From positions 91,827 through 155,826 of the forward strand of contig NZ_FOVZ01000008.1 in the NCBI RefSeq assembly GCF_900115295.1: a DNA stretch of 64,000 nt, given 5' to 3'. Numbering within the stretch: the first letter of the stretch is position 1; each line of letters starts with the position of its first letter. Below, in pieces: positions 1 to 8,467 of this stretch. Both the position numbers and the translations under genes were made by a program. A model generated the notes under the pieces. The model did no database searches and was not told where the DNA came from. It worked only from the letters and a program-made list of their open reading frames with translations. Source of the DNA: Sphingomonas sp. OK281 (GTDB lineage Bacteria > Pseudomonadota > Alphaproteobacteria > Sphingomonadales > Sphingomonadaceae).

Positions 1-2
1 CG

Positions 3-833
3 ATTGCCGACGCTGCAACGATGGTCGTTCGCATGGTCAACGCGACGCGCGGGTTCGAGGTCGATGCGCTGGCATTGCTCAACGCCGCCGAGGATGCCTT
101 GGCGCAGGCGGCTGCCGGTGGCCCCCTCACCGGTGCCTGCGGACTGGCGGACGCCGGTCCGGATCATCCGCTCCATGGGCTGGCGCGCGCTGCGGTCGCG
201 GTCGACGTTTTGATCCGCGCGCCGGACTTCGCCGAAAGCTCTGGGCACGAGGCGCTACTCCCCCTGCCCTCCCGATCGATGCGGCATTACGTTGCGTCCG
301 AGCCGGCCGGATGCTGGGCCCTGAACCTTGTGCTTGTTGCACGCGGCATCGTCCCACCGGTTACCGGGATAGTCCCGCGCACGGTCTTTCGCCTCGATGT
401 CACGGACGCCCAGCGGGCTGCCGCGCTCGTCGACCATAGCACGCATGAAGCGTTGGCCGCCTTCACGAACTTGGAGCGCATAGAGTCGGTGTTGGGTCGC
501 GGTCGTGATGCCCTCGTCGGCTTATCCCGCAACGCCCGTGCGTTTGAGGCTTGGACGCTTTTGGCGGCGCTCGGTCCGACCACGCGCAAGCAGCTCATGC
601 GCGCGCTTGGCTTGTCGCGCGCCGGTGCCGATATCCAGGCGCGCGCGCTTGCTGCTGCGAGACTCGTTGGGCTCGAAACGGGAGGTTTGGTATCCCCTGC
701 CCTCCCCGGTTCGTCTCCGTCGCCGTCTGCGTCCCTCGATCACGGTTCGCTTTGTGCAGCGGCTGCGGATCTTGATATCGCAATGGCAGAGATTGACCGC
801 CTCCTCACACGGGGTCTCGATAAACGAAACTAG
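3..833 (+). CDS. HTH-domain plasmid protein, 5' end beyond window
   Basis: The frame is open from base 3, and the first ATG (base 21) has no clear ribosome-binding site, so the true start probably lies upstream of the window. The C-terminal third reads as a helix-turn-helix: RNARAFEAW is followed by TTRKQLMRALGLSRAGA and a helix ending LVGLETGG. The layout resembles HTH proteins of the DUF1612/RHE_PE00001 type that sit near replication genes of alphaproteobacterial plasmids. I recognise the layout, not a specific homologue, so a replication or partition role is inference. No catalytic motif is visible. It converges on the partition operon, with 83 bases between the two stop codons. Confidence 0.6.
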   Translation: MADAATMVVRMVNATRGFEVDALALLNAAEDALAQAAAGGPLTGACGLADAGPDHPLHGLARAAVAVDVLIRAPDFAESSGHEALLPLPSRSMRHYVASEPAGCWALNLVLVARGIVPPVTGIVPRTVFRLDVTDAQRAAALVDHSTHEALAAFTNLERIESVLGRGRDALVGLSRNARAFEAWTLLAALGPTTRKQLMRALGLSRAGADIQARALAAARLVGLETGGLVSPALPGSSPSPSASLDHGSLCAAAADLDIAMAEIDRLLTRGLDKRN

Positions 834-916
834 CCAGTGCCATTTTTGGATACCCACGAAGAATATTAGCCTGTTCGCTTGCCTTACTTGCAGGAGGCTC
901 GGTGCCTAGAAGGACC

Positions 917-1267
917 CTAACCCTTCGCGGTAAGTGCTCGCAGTTCCTCAAGTGCCTGCCAATAGGAACGGTGACCACGCTGGTTGGTAAATTCAACGAA
1001 CCAGTCGAGTGTTTCTTGTGGACCCTTAATAAAGAGATTTCCCTGAGCGACTGTCTCTCGCCGACGTCGGCTAGGTCGAGCTGAGACACTCTCGCCCTCC
1101 CCCTGGGCGCGATCGACGAACCCCATTGCAGCGCCACGCGCGACTGCTTCCTCTTCTCTCACAGGATCGATACGAAGAGGCGCTTTCGAGAGGCCGGAAA
1201 GATTGAGTTTGTCGGCGACTTCGTCAGCCGATGCCGCAATAGGCTTCTTGAACCCATAACCGCTCAT
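917..1267 (-). CDS. Small protein co-transcribed with ParA, probable partition partner
   Basis: A 116-residue basic protein whose ATG overlaps the parA stop by four bases, so the two are translationally coupled. The middle is charged (ARPSRRRRET near residue 66), and the C-terminal half has an aromatic helical stretch (ETLDWFVEFTNQRGHRSYW). Small DNA-binding adaptors encoded directly after a ParA/VirC1-type ATPase usually load the ATPase on the centromere. Position and basic composition suggest that job here, but I see no clear ribbon-helix-helix or HTH. It could also be an unrelated passenger. Confidence 0.6.
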   Translation of the reverse strand: MSGYGFKKPIAASADEVADKLNLSGLSKAPLRIDPVREEEAVARGAAMGFVDRAQGEGESVSARPSRRRRETVAQGNLFIKGPQETLDWFVEFTNQRGHRSYWQALEELRALTAKG

Positions 1268-1947
1268 CGGTCAGTCTCCTCACGCACAGCCTCTACGACT
1301 GCGTACGCAACTTCGAATGCGTTTCGTTTGGCTGCTGCAAGCCCTGAAGTCTTTTCATCGGTCAGTTCTTCCAACGTTGATGCAAAATCGAATACGTCAC
1401 GGTAAGCCGCTCGTTCTACCAGTCCCTTGTTGAGCAACGGTAGATCAGCATCCTTGATTGCTGAGGTAATTCGTTTCGCAGATTTCGTTTCGATCGCCGC
1501 GTTGTCACGACTTCGGACGAGGCGGTACGGAATAACGCGGCCTAAGGCTTCCGCCTCCTCGTGTATCAAACCAACGGCATTAGCTGCTAATTCTGCGTCA
1601 ATCGGCGACAGATTGAACGGAATCAGTACCAAGTGAGAACGGGCAAGTGCTCTTGATGTCATCCGCGAGGCCGTCCCCTCAAGATCGATTAAAACAAAGT
1701 CGTTCTTCTCGGTGAGGGCGTCTAGCACCTTTACTAGCTCTGACTCTTTAGGGCTTGCTACGATCTCAAACGGAAGTGCCCTCCCCTCAGCGGTACGCCT
1801 GGCGCCCCACTTCGCTATGATCGCATTTGGATCAGCATCGACGACGACAACCGACGCGCCGCTGCGAGCCAGCTCCCCAGCGAGAATGAACGTAAGAGTC
1901 GTTTTGCCGGCACCCCCTTTCGGGTTTGCTACTGATATCGCTGGCAT
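1264..1947 (-). CDS. parA: ParA/VirC1-family partition ATPase
   Basis: A 227-residue deviant Walker ATPase. KGGAGKTT at residues 10-17 is the ParA-type P-loop with its signature first lysine, VVVVDADPNA is the Walker A' region and DFVLIDLEGTAS the Walker B region. Length and layout fit the small ParA/VirC1/MipZ group rather than the long ParA proteins with an N-terminal HTH. Such proteins segregate plasmids or, as VirC1, help assemble relaxosomes. The gene is first in a two-gene leftward operon and is preceded by about 250 bases containing six phased 16-bp repeats, a likely binding region for the partition complex and possibly autoregulatory. Confidence 0.9.
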   Translation of the reverse strand: MPAISVANPKGGAGKTTLTFILAGELARSGASVVVVDADPNAIIAKWGARRTAEGRALPFEIVASPKESELVKVLDALTEKNDFVLIDLEGTASRMTSRALARSHLVLIPFNLSPIDAELAANAVGLIHEEAEALGRVIPYRLVRSRDNAAIETKSAKRITSAIKDADLPLLNKGLVERAAYRDVFDFASTLEELTDEKTSGLAAAKRNAFEVAYAVVEAVREETDR

Positions 1948-2026
1948 GCCTGCGTTTCCTCATTAACATTTTACTAGGCTACTAATTGCCTATTGCGATC
2001 GATTGGCCATGCATAGGCTGTTGGCT

Positions 2027-2189
2027 GCCTATCGAAATCCAATTGATAGTGCAAGACATATACAATGGATATCCTTTTGGAAGCCTTTGGATGGCCTATC
2101 GATATAGCTGCCTATGCATATGGTGGCCTATGCATATGGTGGCCTATGCATATGCTTGCCTATGGATATGGCGGCCGATCGATGGTGGT
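2027..2189. repeat. Phased 16-bp repeat array (candidate parS or iterons)
   Basis: Six direct repeats begin at 2094, 2110, 2126, 2142, 2158 and 2174, exactly 16 bases apart, with consensus GCCTATGCATATGGTG. The central three copies are almost identical; the outer ones differ (GCCTATCGATAT at 2094, GCCGATCGATGG at 2174). Single outliers lie at 1988 (GCCTATTGCGAT) and 2027 (GCCTATCGAAAT), with an inverted copy at 2006-2018. TATGCATA in the core is itself palindromic. Arrays like this upstream of parA are known as centromeres or replication iterons. Which of the two applies is inference, because no replication initiator is seen next to it. Confidence 0.7.
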
Positions 2190-2222
2190 CGATGGTTGAT
2201 AGCTAACCAAAGAATATTGACT

Positions 2223-2297
2223 GGATATCCTTATGGTAGCCAAACGAAATGGATATCCTGCGGATATCCACCCTCCTCGCTGGCCTACGTCGTAGGC
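2223..2297. repeat. Cluster of GGATATCC palindromes and a 7-bp inverted repeat
   Basis: GGATATCC occurs at 2223-2230, 2251-2258 and 2262-2269, with one more copy at 2067-2074 before the phased array. At 2283-2297 a perfect inverted repeat GCCTACG-T-CGTAGGC follows. The half-sites (TATCC/GGATA) relate to the GCCTATGGATAT variant of the neighbouring 16-bp repeats, so the whole 1.99-2.30 kb stretch may be one protein-binding region. Confidence 0.5.
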
Positions 2298-2651
2298 TGC
2301 TGGAGTTAGACGACCACCGCTGCTGCCAGGATCGTTGGCAAAGTAGAGCAGCTTTACATGCAATAGATAATCTGTCGCCTTCAGCGCAGGCTGATTGTTC
2401 GCGCCAGCGACCGATCCACCCACAGCAAGCTGCCGCTCGCGCTGGAGGGCATATAAACCTTCTCCGCGGGCGACGCGCGGGGGATCGCCCGACTATGACA
2501 CCAGGAGCTTCAGCAAAGGGGGCAGGGGAGGGGGTCAACACACAGGCATCCATCGTTTTGTGCTTCAGCCACCCAAATCAGAGCCACCATGGCGGCAAAG
2601 AGCCCGTCGGCAGGGTTCACCGCGTACGCTTCTAGCCCAGCGCGATTGTCC
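2298..2651. other. Noncoding stretch, nothing recognisable but a G-rich tract
   Basis: Open frames here are low-complexity, arginine-rich and overlap each other on both strands, so I do not believe them. The only notable feature is a G-rich tract (GGGGGCAGGGGAGGGGG) around 2519-2535, a motif that recurs in leaders elsewhere in the window. Confidence 0.4.
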
Positions 2652-2781
2652 CTAGGAGCGGTCGCCGCACGGCACCTCCATGTCACCATCAGTGTCGATA
2701 CCGCCCTTAACGAGCTTTTGCGCCATCGCAGGGGGGGAGGAAGATCGCAAGCATCCCAAGGATTGCGAGTGTCCGATTTAT
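2652..2781 (-). pseudogene. Broken small secreted-peptide gene at the end of the transfer operon
   Basis: Directly after the preceding gene's stop comes AAGGGG and, seven bases later, ATA followed by a signal-peptide-like sequence: NRTLAILGMLAIFLPP. The frame then shifts at a run of seven G on the + strand (2731-2737). Removing one base continues the peptide as AMAQKLVKGGIDTDGDM and ends near VPCGDRS. Read this way it is a peptide of about 42 residues with an AMA-Q cleavage site. The lack of a normal start codon and the homopolymer shift mean it is either inactivated or affected by sequence errors. Small exported peptides of this sort can be entry-exclusion proteins; that is a guess. Confidence 0.4.
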
Positions 2782-2796
2782 GTGTCTTCCCCTTGT

Positions 2797-3555
2797 TCAG
2801 TTGAGCGGTTTTGGGTTGGTAAAGTTGATGCTGGTGTGGAGGTTGCCGGCCGGCGACCGATGCAAGTCGATCGTCCGACTGGTTCGCTGTGTGAAGACCA
2901 TCGGCCGCACCACAGTCTCATAGGTGGTCGATGTACCGAACCACTTCGTCAGACCGTGCCATTTGTCCCCCTCGATGATTTTCATCCGGTAAGTGCCGGG
3001 TGGCACAGGTACGGATACATCCTCGTTACGGTTCACATAGACGGAGATGACGTGCACGTCGGTTTTTCGATCAAACAGCTGTACGACAACATTTGCATCT
3101 GCCGCTGTCACCCCAATTTTCGACGTCGCCGTCTTTGGATCGACGCTATTATTGACCGTGACGGTTCCGGACGCTGGGAAGGGCAGTTCCGCCACGCGAT
3201 CGGGAAACCAGCCGGAGCGTTTTGCCTCACGGTAGGCGGGGATCAAGATAGGCATCGCGCATAGCAGGAATATCCATTTCTGCGCTGGGTGCGTCTGAGC
3301 ATGTCGTTTAGGACGATGTCGGTTCTTCTGATAGTAGAACCCACGACTGGCTGTATCGAACCAGCCAGGGCCAACTCCGCTGCCGTTGCCACCGCCTCCG
3401 ATCCAACGCGCGCTGCCAAGCGGTACCGCTTTTCCGCGTTTGTCGTGCGGCTGCTCTAACCTCGCTTTGCGATCGTTCCAGATTGTTGTGCCGGAGGCCT
3501 TTCTCTGACGGTCCCGATAGCGCTCGCGCATATAGTCTCGGTCATCAAAGCCCAT
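2797..3555 (-). CDS. Single-pass membrane protein with periplasmic beta-rich domain
   Basis: I start at the ATG at 3555 (MGFDDRDYMRERYRD), because the same MGxxxRDYMR motif opens the related gene that starts at 4154. The N-terminal ~95 residues are basic and polar and probably cytoplasmic. A membrane span follows (WIFLLCAMPILIPAY), then about 130 residues of beta-rich sequence containing VPVPPGTYRMKIIEGDKW and KWFGTSTTY. I recall PxGTYxxxxxxGxxWxGxxxxFG domains in small exported plasmid proteins, but no function. It belongs to the relaxase operon and overlaps the preceding stop by 11 bases. Confidence 0.65.
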   Translation of the reverse strand: MGFDDRDYMRERYRDRQRKASGTTIWNDRKARLEQPHDKRGKAVPLGSARWIGGGGNGSGVGPGWFDTASRGFYYQKNRHRPKRHAQTHPAQKWIFLLCAMPILIPAYREAKRSGWFPDRVAELPFPASGTVTVNNSVDPKTATSKIGVTAADANVVVQLFDRKTDVHVISVYVNRNEDVSVPVPPGTYRMKIIEGDKWHGLTKWFGTSTTYETVVRPMVFTQRTSRTIDLHRSPAGNLHTSINFTNPKPLN

Positions 3556-3847
3556 GACCAGCCCCCGCAATTTCCTTTGCCCGCCGGTTGACGGCGCGGC
3601 GGTGGAAAACACCGAGTTGCTGAGCGAAATCGACGATGACGAACGAAAACTCGTCAGCGACGTCTTGCTCGGCCGCGCAGGTGGGCGCTATCGAAGCTGC
3701 AGCCAGTACCAGATGCGCAGCGGCGATGGGATGCGCTTGCATCAGGTGGAATGACTGAGTCCGGAAGCTGTCCGCCAAGTCCGTGTCGGACAGTGCATCG
3801 GGTGTCAGCAACTCGGCCGAGGACGGTTCCCTTTCAGCTTGCTGCAT
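3545..3847 (-). CDS. Hypothetical protein in transfer operon
   Basis: A 100-residue protein between two genes it overlaps (14 bases upstream, 11 downstream), so it is very likely translated as part of the relaxase operon. The N-terminal half is acidic (MQQAEREPSSAELLTPDALSD) and an alanine-rich helix follows (AAAHLVLAAASIAPTCAAEQ), perhaps membrane-associated. I recognise no family. Confidence 0.5.
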   Translation of the reverse strand: MQQAEREPSSAELLTPDALSDTDLADSFRTQSFHLMQAHPIAAAHLVLAAASIAPTCAAEQDVADEFSFVIVDFAQQLGVFHRRAVNRRAKEIAGAGHGL

Positions 3848-4154
3848 GATTACTCCCCCCGGTACGTGAATCGCTTTGCGTCGTGTGCGGCGTGAAGGTG
3901 GCCCTCTGGCCGTGCCATTGGGCTCCGATCATCGCGCAGGCGATCGCCCACAGGGCCGTGAAGACGGCAGTCCCGCCGACGATCCATAATGTCAGCGCAA
4001 TCAGCCGGCGATGGCGGTGTCGCGGTGTGGCTTCAGGCGAGGGATCGACCGTCGCCTCCCAGATGACACCGTCGGTCGGCGCGGCATCGAGGCGGGTTGT
4101 ACGACCACGTTGCCTGGGTGGCGCTCGCATATAGTCGCGTTCAGCCAACCCCAT
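3834..4154 (-). CDS. Small membrane protein with MGxxxRDYMR start
   Basis: A 106-residue protein opening with MGLAERDYMRAPPRQRGR, the same N-terminal signature as the downstream gene starting at 3555. One hydrophobic span (LIALTLWIVGGTAVFTALWA) lies in the middle and a short polar tail follows. The shared N-terminus suggests that both proteins contact the same cytoplasmic partner. It overlaps the stop of the NERD gene by 14 bases. Confidence 0.6.
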   Translation of the reverse strand: MGLAERDYMRAPPRQRGRTTRLDAAPTDGVIWEATVDPSPEATPRHRHRRLIALTLWIVGGTAVFTALWAIACAMIGAQWHGQRATFTPHTTQSDSRTGGSNHAAS

Positions 4155-5208
4155 GACTTACCTCCCGCTGTTCCCGATGTGTCGTGATAAGGGCGTCTCG
4201 GATGATTGGAGCTTTGCTCGCATCGCTCAGCCAGTTGCGATAGCGCGGGTTCCACCGGGCCAGGCCCTCGCAAGCCAGCTTCAGACAAACACCCGCTGCT
4301 TCATCCCTACCGGCGAGGAAGGCGACGCTGCCGTCAGGCAGTACGCGCTCGTATATACCAGGCACGATCTCAATCTTGTCCGATGCCTTGCCCTCAGCGG
4401 CTATGGTGCTCAGCGCAGTATCGCTCGTGACCACGGTTGCCTTAGAGTCGCTTGAGGCGACGACAGGGGAGGCCTCCTCTGCGCTAGCCACGGCCTGGAT
4501 GCCGCCCTGCTGCGTGACGTCAGGCTTTGTCTCGTCGTCGGCTCCGTCTTCCTCGTTGTCGACAACCACAGCCGGCTTAATCTTTGACGATCGCAAGCCG
4601 ATCATTTCTTCGAGGCCGCGGGGATCAGGCTGGTGGTCTCCTGCGAGCTGCCCGCTGATCGCCAAGAGCGTCTTGGCTGACACGCCGGTTGAGAACAGCC
4701 GGCCCATAGGAGATATTCCGCCGAATTCCGTCCATGCTGCAATGAAGTTGTCTCCCTTGTAGATCCGCACGTCGGCGCCGACCTTCGAGCGGTCGATCGA
4801 GCCTTCCGGAGGGATGATGACGAACGCGCCGATCGTCTCGAACGCGACGTCATGCCGACGCGCTTTCAGCCAGGCCCTGAGAACCTCCCCTTGGCGTCGG
4901 GCCTGTTCCAATGGGTTGGGGATGTCGATCGGCCGTCGCCGTCCCTCATACCAGACGTGCCATTCATTATGCTCGTTCTTGGAGATCCGGCCACGATAGT
5001 TCTTCACCTCGACTACGGCCGCTGTGCGCGACAGACGTGACAGAATGACATGATCGAACTGGGCGAACCCTCCGATACCTTCGTCGACGACCATCAAACG
5101 TCCGCAACCCCTCCGCGCTTGCGTCAAAAGGAGGTCGAGGATGTCGGATGGAATGGTTTCGTTCGTGCCGCATAGGATCACCGTCGTGGGCGAGTTATTC
5201 ATTGTCAC
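4141..5208 (-). CDS. NERD-domain (nuclease-related) protein
   Basis: A 355-residue protein with an N-terminal NERD-type domain. D52 in GGFAQFDHVI and the ExK pair in AVVEVKNYRGRI (E67, K69) match the restriction-endonuclease-like active site of this family. The middle (about 200-280) is acidic, alanine-rich and probably disordered. A compact C-terminal region (GIYERVLPDGSVAFLAGRDE...ARWNPRYRNWL) looks like a second small domain. The gene starts inside the relaxase stop codon (four-base overlap), so its product is made together with the relaxase. It may process or protect transferred DNA; the substrate is unknown. Confidence 0.75.
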   Translation of the reverse strand: MTMNNSPTTVILCGTNETIPSDILDLLLTQARRGCGRLMVVDEGIGGFAQFDHVILSRLSRTAAVVEVKNYRGRISKNEHNEWHVWYEGRRRPIDIPNPLEQARRQGEVLRAWLKARRHDVAFETIGAFVIIPPEGSIDRSKVGADVRIYKGDNFIAAWTEFGGISPMGRLFSTGVSAKTLLAISGQLAGDHQPDPRGLEEMIGLRSSKIKPAVVVDNEEDGADDETKPDVTQQGGIQAVASAEEASPVVASSDSKATVVTSDTALSTIAAEGKASDKIEIVPGIYERVLPDGSVAFLAGRDEAAGVCLKLACEGLARWNPRYRNWLSDASKAPIIRDALITTHREQREVSHGVG

Positions 5209-8200
5209 ATATCCAGGCTGAGGTTTTTTTCAGGAAGGCCGCGGATCTGTTCGCCAGACTTGAGCATCGCGGGCAGGGCGCTGAGGTCGTCCATGTCGAG
5301 TGGAGGCATGCCAAGCTCGTCGTCCTTGGGATCGGCCTGAACATCGCGCCGATCGGCGTCCTGACCGTCCGTGATCGACGGCATCTCCCCATCGAGGTTT
5401 TTGATGTCGGAATAGTCAGTGGTCGACGCGCCCATTGGCGGCAGGTCCGTCATGTCGAGGCTGGCAGGGTCGATCAGGATCTTCTCGCTGCTCACCTCGT
5501 CGAGGCTCTCCATTGCTTTGGTGAGCGCATCGTCAGCCGCTTTGGTCTGTACAGCAGCACCATCGATATCGAGGCGGCCGAGGCTTTCCAGCGATGAGGT
5601 TTTGTCGCCGGGGTTCTTATCCAGCTGCAGCTCGAGCTTCTGCTGGTTGTCGACGACCATGGTCAGGTCGAGGCGAATACGGGTGACACCGACGTTGAAG
5701 AGCCGCTGGTTCGACAGATTACGCTCGAAGCTCTGCATCACCGTAATAGCTTTGTTGACGGTGATGCCCTGCGCCATGTGCATGTTGAGCGCGTAGGCGA
5801 GGTTCATCCGCTGCATCATCGGATCGTTCTGCTCGAGCGTGACCTGGTCCTTGTTGGCAAGCTCGACCGTGACCTTACCGTTCTCGATGCCCGCGATCGT
5901 GGCCAGCGAGGCATTGTAGATGCCGCGCTCCTTGTCGTTATCAGTCCACCGGATCCGGTCGCCTTCGTGAATCTGGATCGTCTCGATCGTCGCGAGCGAC
6001 ATACGATCCTTGTCGATCATCGGATCGATCTTCTGAGGACTGAACTTAATCGACTTACCGTTTTTTACGATCTCGACCTTGCCGTTGGCAAAGGTTCGCC
6101 GGACCTCGGCTACACCGCGTTCGAGTTTAAGCTCCGGCACCGAGCCCTTGATCTCCAGCCGCTGCCCTTTCTCGTAGGTCTTGGCGTAGCGCAGGTCCTC
6201 ACGCTCGATGTTCACGTTCTGGATGACGGCAATGGACAGCCCGTCACCTTTGAGCGTGCCCTCGTCCTTCAGGCCTTTTTGCACCGCCTGATTGATCGCT
6301 GCACGGGTCTCGCGGCCCGACGCGAAAATGGCCGTGTTGGCACGTTCATCCGGCGACAGGGCCAGCCACAGGTCGGACGCGTGCGCCGATGGATCCTCAT
6401 GCTCGACGACTTTGTCGCCAAGCACCTTCATGGCCTGCCCCGCCTTGCCGATGTTGGCCAGCGCCGCGACCGTGCGCAGCTGGTCAGTCTGCTGGCGAAG
6501 GTTGTCATCCATGCGAGCCATGCCGATCTTGTCGGCTTGCATCATGGCAAAGGCCTTGCCGGCATCGATCGGGAGGAGCTGCTGGCGATCGCCGATCAGT
6601 GCGACTTTCTCGATGCCGAGCGATTCTGCGATCGTCAGCATCTTGAGCATGTCACGGTTCGACACCATCGACGTCTCGTCGACGACGATGATTGTATTCT
6701 TCAGCTCGTCACGACGCGCCTGAGCCTCCGGCGTGTTCTGGTTGGTGACGTGCTTTTCGTTATGCCAGATAAAGTGAGCGATCGTCTCGGCTTTGACCCC
6801 AGAATCCTGCATCTGATCGACCGACATCTCGCGAGTGGGAATGGCGTCCGGCCGCGCCATGCCTTCCTTCATGTCCGCGACCATCTTGTTCTGGAATGCC
6901 AGGCCCATCACCGATTTGCCCTCGGACTCAACGACGCGGGCAACCGCCTGCAGCATGGTCGACTTACCGGCGCCGGCGATGCCCTGGACCGCGACGATGC
7001 GATCCGAGGTCGAGACGATCAGCGTAGCGGCTGCAAGCTGTCCTTCGTTCAGGGGGTGAGGGGAGGCGGCCTGCAGCCGGTCTGGCGCTTCCGAGGGTGC
7101 CACGATCGGAGCACCCGCGTCTTTACCCGCCTGGACCCGCGCAAGGATGCTCTCCTCGGTCCGAAGCGCTTCCGGTGTCGTGACAGCCTCGACCTTCTGA
7201 CCCTGGTGGGTAATCTCCCCGGATAGGAGTTTGCCCTTCTCGGTGAGCTGCTCGACCCTCGCCTCGACATGATCGATGGTGACGCCCTTGAGGCCGAAGT
7301 CGAGGGCCTTCTTGGCGACCTTGTCTTTATCGAACGCCGCTTCGCGTTGACTGAGACTGCGGATCGCGGAGGCGACAGCAAGCTGCGCATTAGCCTGGCC
7401 GGTGGACTGCGCCAGACGAACCAAACCGCGGTCGACCAGTGGGTCCGGTGACCGGAGCAAGCCCGACACCGTATCCATCGCGACTTTCACGGCGTCCGCG
7501 ATTACGGTGTAGTTGCGCCCTATCGGGCCAGCGTTCTCTCGTTGCTCCGCCTTGGCGGCGTTCTCTAACGCTCCCTCGAGCAGTTTCTTGCCGTCAAAGC
7601 CTTGCTCCGCTGCTTTCGCCATCCAGTCGAGAACGAGCCCGTCGCGGTCTTCGACATTCAGCTTTGGATCGCGCGTGTTGACGGTTACGCCATCACGACC
7701 CTTTGGCGAGACGATGCCTAGCTCGGCCGCCTTTTCCATGATCTGTTCGCGTCGTTGGCTGAAGACTTCCAGAACCGCTTTTGGGACGCCGACAATCTCG
7801 AACGTGCCATGCTTACCGTCCATCCGGGTCTGATAGCCAAGCTTCTCCAACTCGTTGCGGAGGAAGCTATGGTAGATCGAGCCGATGACGGTGTTGCTGG
7901 CCCATAGCTTTTGGGCGTCCAGGGCCTGCCATTTGCCGTCGGGCATCTGCGTCATGTTGGCAACGATCGCGTGGATATGCGCTTGAGGATCGAGCGCCCG
8001 GCTCGTGTCGTGCTGAAACAGTGCATAGACCAGATTCCCGGTCTTTACCGTTTCGGTCTTACCGTCCTTGGTGATACGACCGGCCGCGATATTCTTCTCG
8101 ACCCAGGCCATGGTCTGCTGAACCGCCTTGGTCTGGGCGCCATCGGGGCCGAGGATCCGCTTATCCCCAGCGATATAGGCCATTACCGACACCGACTTCG

Positions 8201-8465
8201 GTGCGGAAAAGGTCAGGTCGAAACCGGGACGCCGACCGTCCCTGACCTCGACCTTCTCACCAGATGGCAGCTCACCGCTCAGCGCCTTTGCAAATGCCTC
8301 CTGCGAAACGGTGCCGGTAAGGCCAGCTGCGGTAGCGCCTTCACCGCCCCACATGCTGACGTCACCGGCCTTCTCGTCGGTGTAATATTCGCCGCTGACG
8401 AAGTCGTCCTTGGTGAAATATTTTGCGGCGCCGGATGCCGATTTAACGGATGCGATCGAGTGCAT
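5205..8465 (-). CDS. traI: MobF-family conjugative relaxase-helicase (TrwC/TraI type)
   Basis: A 1086-residue bifunctional relaxase. The N-terminal domain has candidate catalytic tyrosines Y16 and Y27/Y28 (GEYYTDEKAGD), the conserved RPGFDLTFSAPKSVSV segment (about 79-94), and the metal-binding histidines H152, H163 and H165 in LDPQAHIHAIVAN. A RecD-like helicase follows, with Walker A GIAGAGKST at 495-503 and Walker B VVDETSM near 594-600. The enzyme would nick oriT, stay covalently bound and unwind the strand. It is followed with no gap by the NERD gene and preceded two bases away by traD. Size and domain order match MobF relaxases. Confidence 0.95.
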   Translation of the reverse strand: MHSIASVKSASGAAKYFTKDDFVSGEYYTDEKAGDVSMWGGEGATAAGLTGTVSQEAFAKALSGELPSGEKVEVRDGRRPGFDLTFSAPKSVSVMAYIAGDKRILGPDGAQTKAVQQTMAWVEKNIAAGRITKDGKTETVKTGNLVYALFQHDTSRALDPQAHIHAIVANMTQMPDGKWQALDAQKLWASNTVIGSIYHSFLRNELEKLGYQTRMDGKHGTFEIVGVPKAVLEVFSQRREQIMEKAAELGIVSPKGRDGVTVNTRDPKLNVEDRDGLVLDWMAKAAEQGFDGKKLLEGALENAAKAEQRENAGPIGRNYTVIADAVKVAMDTVSGLLRSPDPLVDRGLVRLAQSTGQANAQLAVASAIRSLSQREAAFDKDKVAKKALDFGLKGVTIDHVEARVEQLTEKGKLLSGEITHQGQKVEAVTTPEALRTEESILARVQAGKDAGAPIVAPSEAPDRLQAASPHPLNEGQLAAATLIVSTSDRIVAVQGIAGAGKSTMLQAVARVVESEGKSVMGLAFQNKMVADMKEGMARPDAIPTREMSVDQMQDSGVKAETIAHFIWHNEKHVTNQNTPEAQARRDELKNTIIVVDETSMVSNRDMLKMLTIAESLGIEKVALIGDRQQLLPIDAGKAFAMMQADKIGMARMDDNLRQQTDQLRTVAALANIGKAGQAMKVLGDKVVEHEDPSAHASDLWLALSPDERANTAIFASGRETRAAINQAVQKGLKDEGTLKGDGLSIAVIQNVNIEREDLRYAKTYEKGQRLEIKGSVPELKLERGVAEVRRTFANGKVEIVKNGKSIKFSPQKIDPMIDKDRMSLATIETIQIHEGDRIRWTDNDKERGIYNASLATIAGIENGKVTVELANKDQVTLEQNDPMMQRMNLAYALNMHMAQGITVNKAITVMQSFERNLSNQRLFNVGVTRIRLDLTMVVDNQQKLELQLDKNPGDKTSSLESLGRLDIDGAAVQTKAADDALTKAMESLDEVSSEKILIDPASLDMTDLPPMGASTTDYSDIKNLDGEMPSITDGQDADRRDVQADPKDDELGMPPLDMDDLSALPAMLKSGEQIRGLPEKNLSLDM

Positions 8466-8467
8466 CG

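Noticed and set aside
2094..2189. Regular short repeats that could suggest a CRISPR array
   Set aside because: The repeats are adjacent with a 16-base period and no unique spacers.
1986..2309. Open frame across the 16-bp repeats (tyrosine/tryptophan-rich protein)
   Set aside because: The amino-acid repeats only mirror the DNA repeat array; no ribosome-binding site.
5778..7226. 482-codon open frame antisense to the relaxase
   Set aside because: Shadow of the helicase domain; histidine/arginine-rich composition typical of antisense frames.
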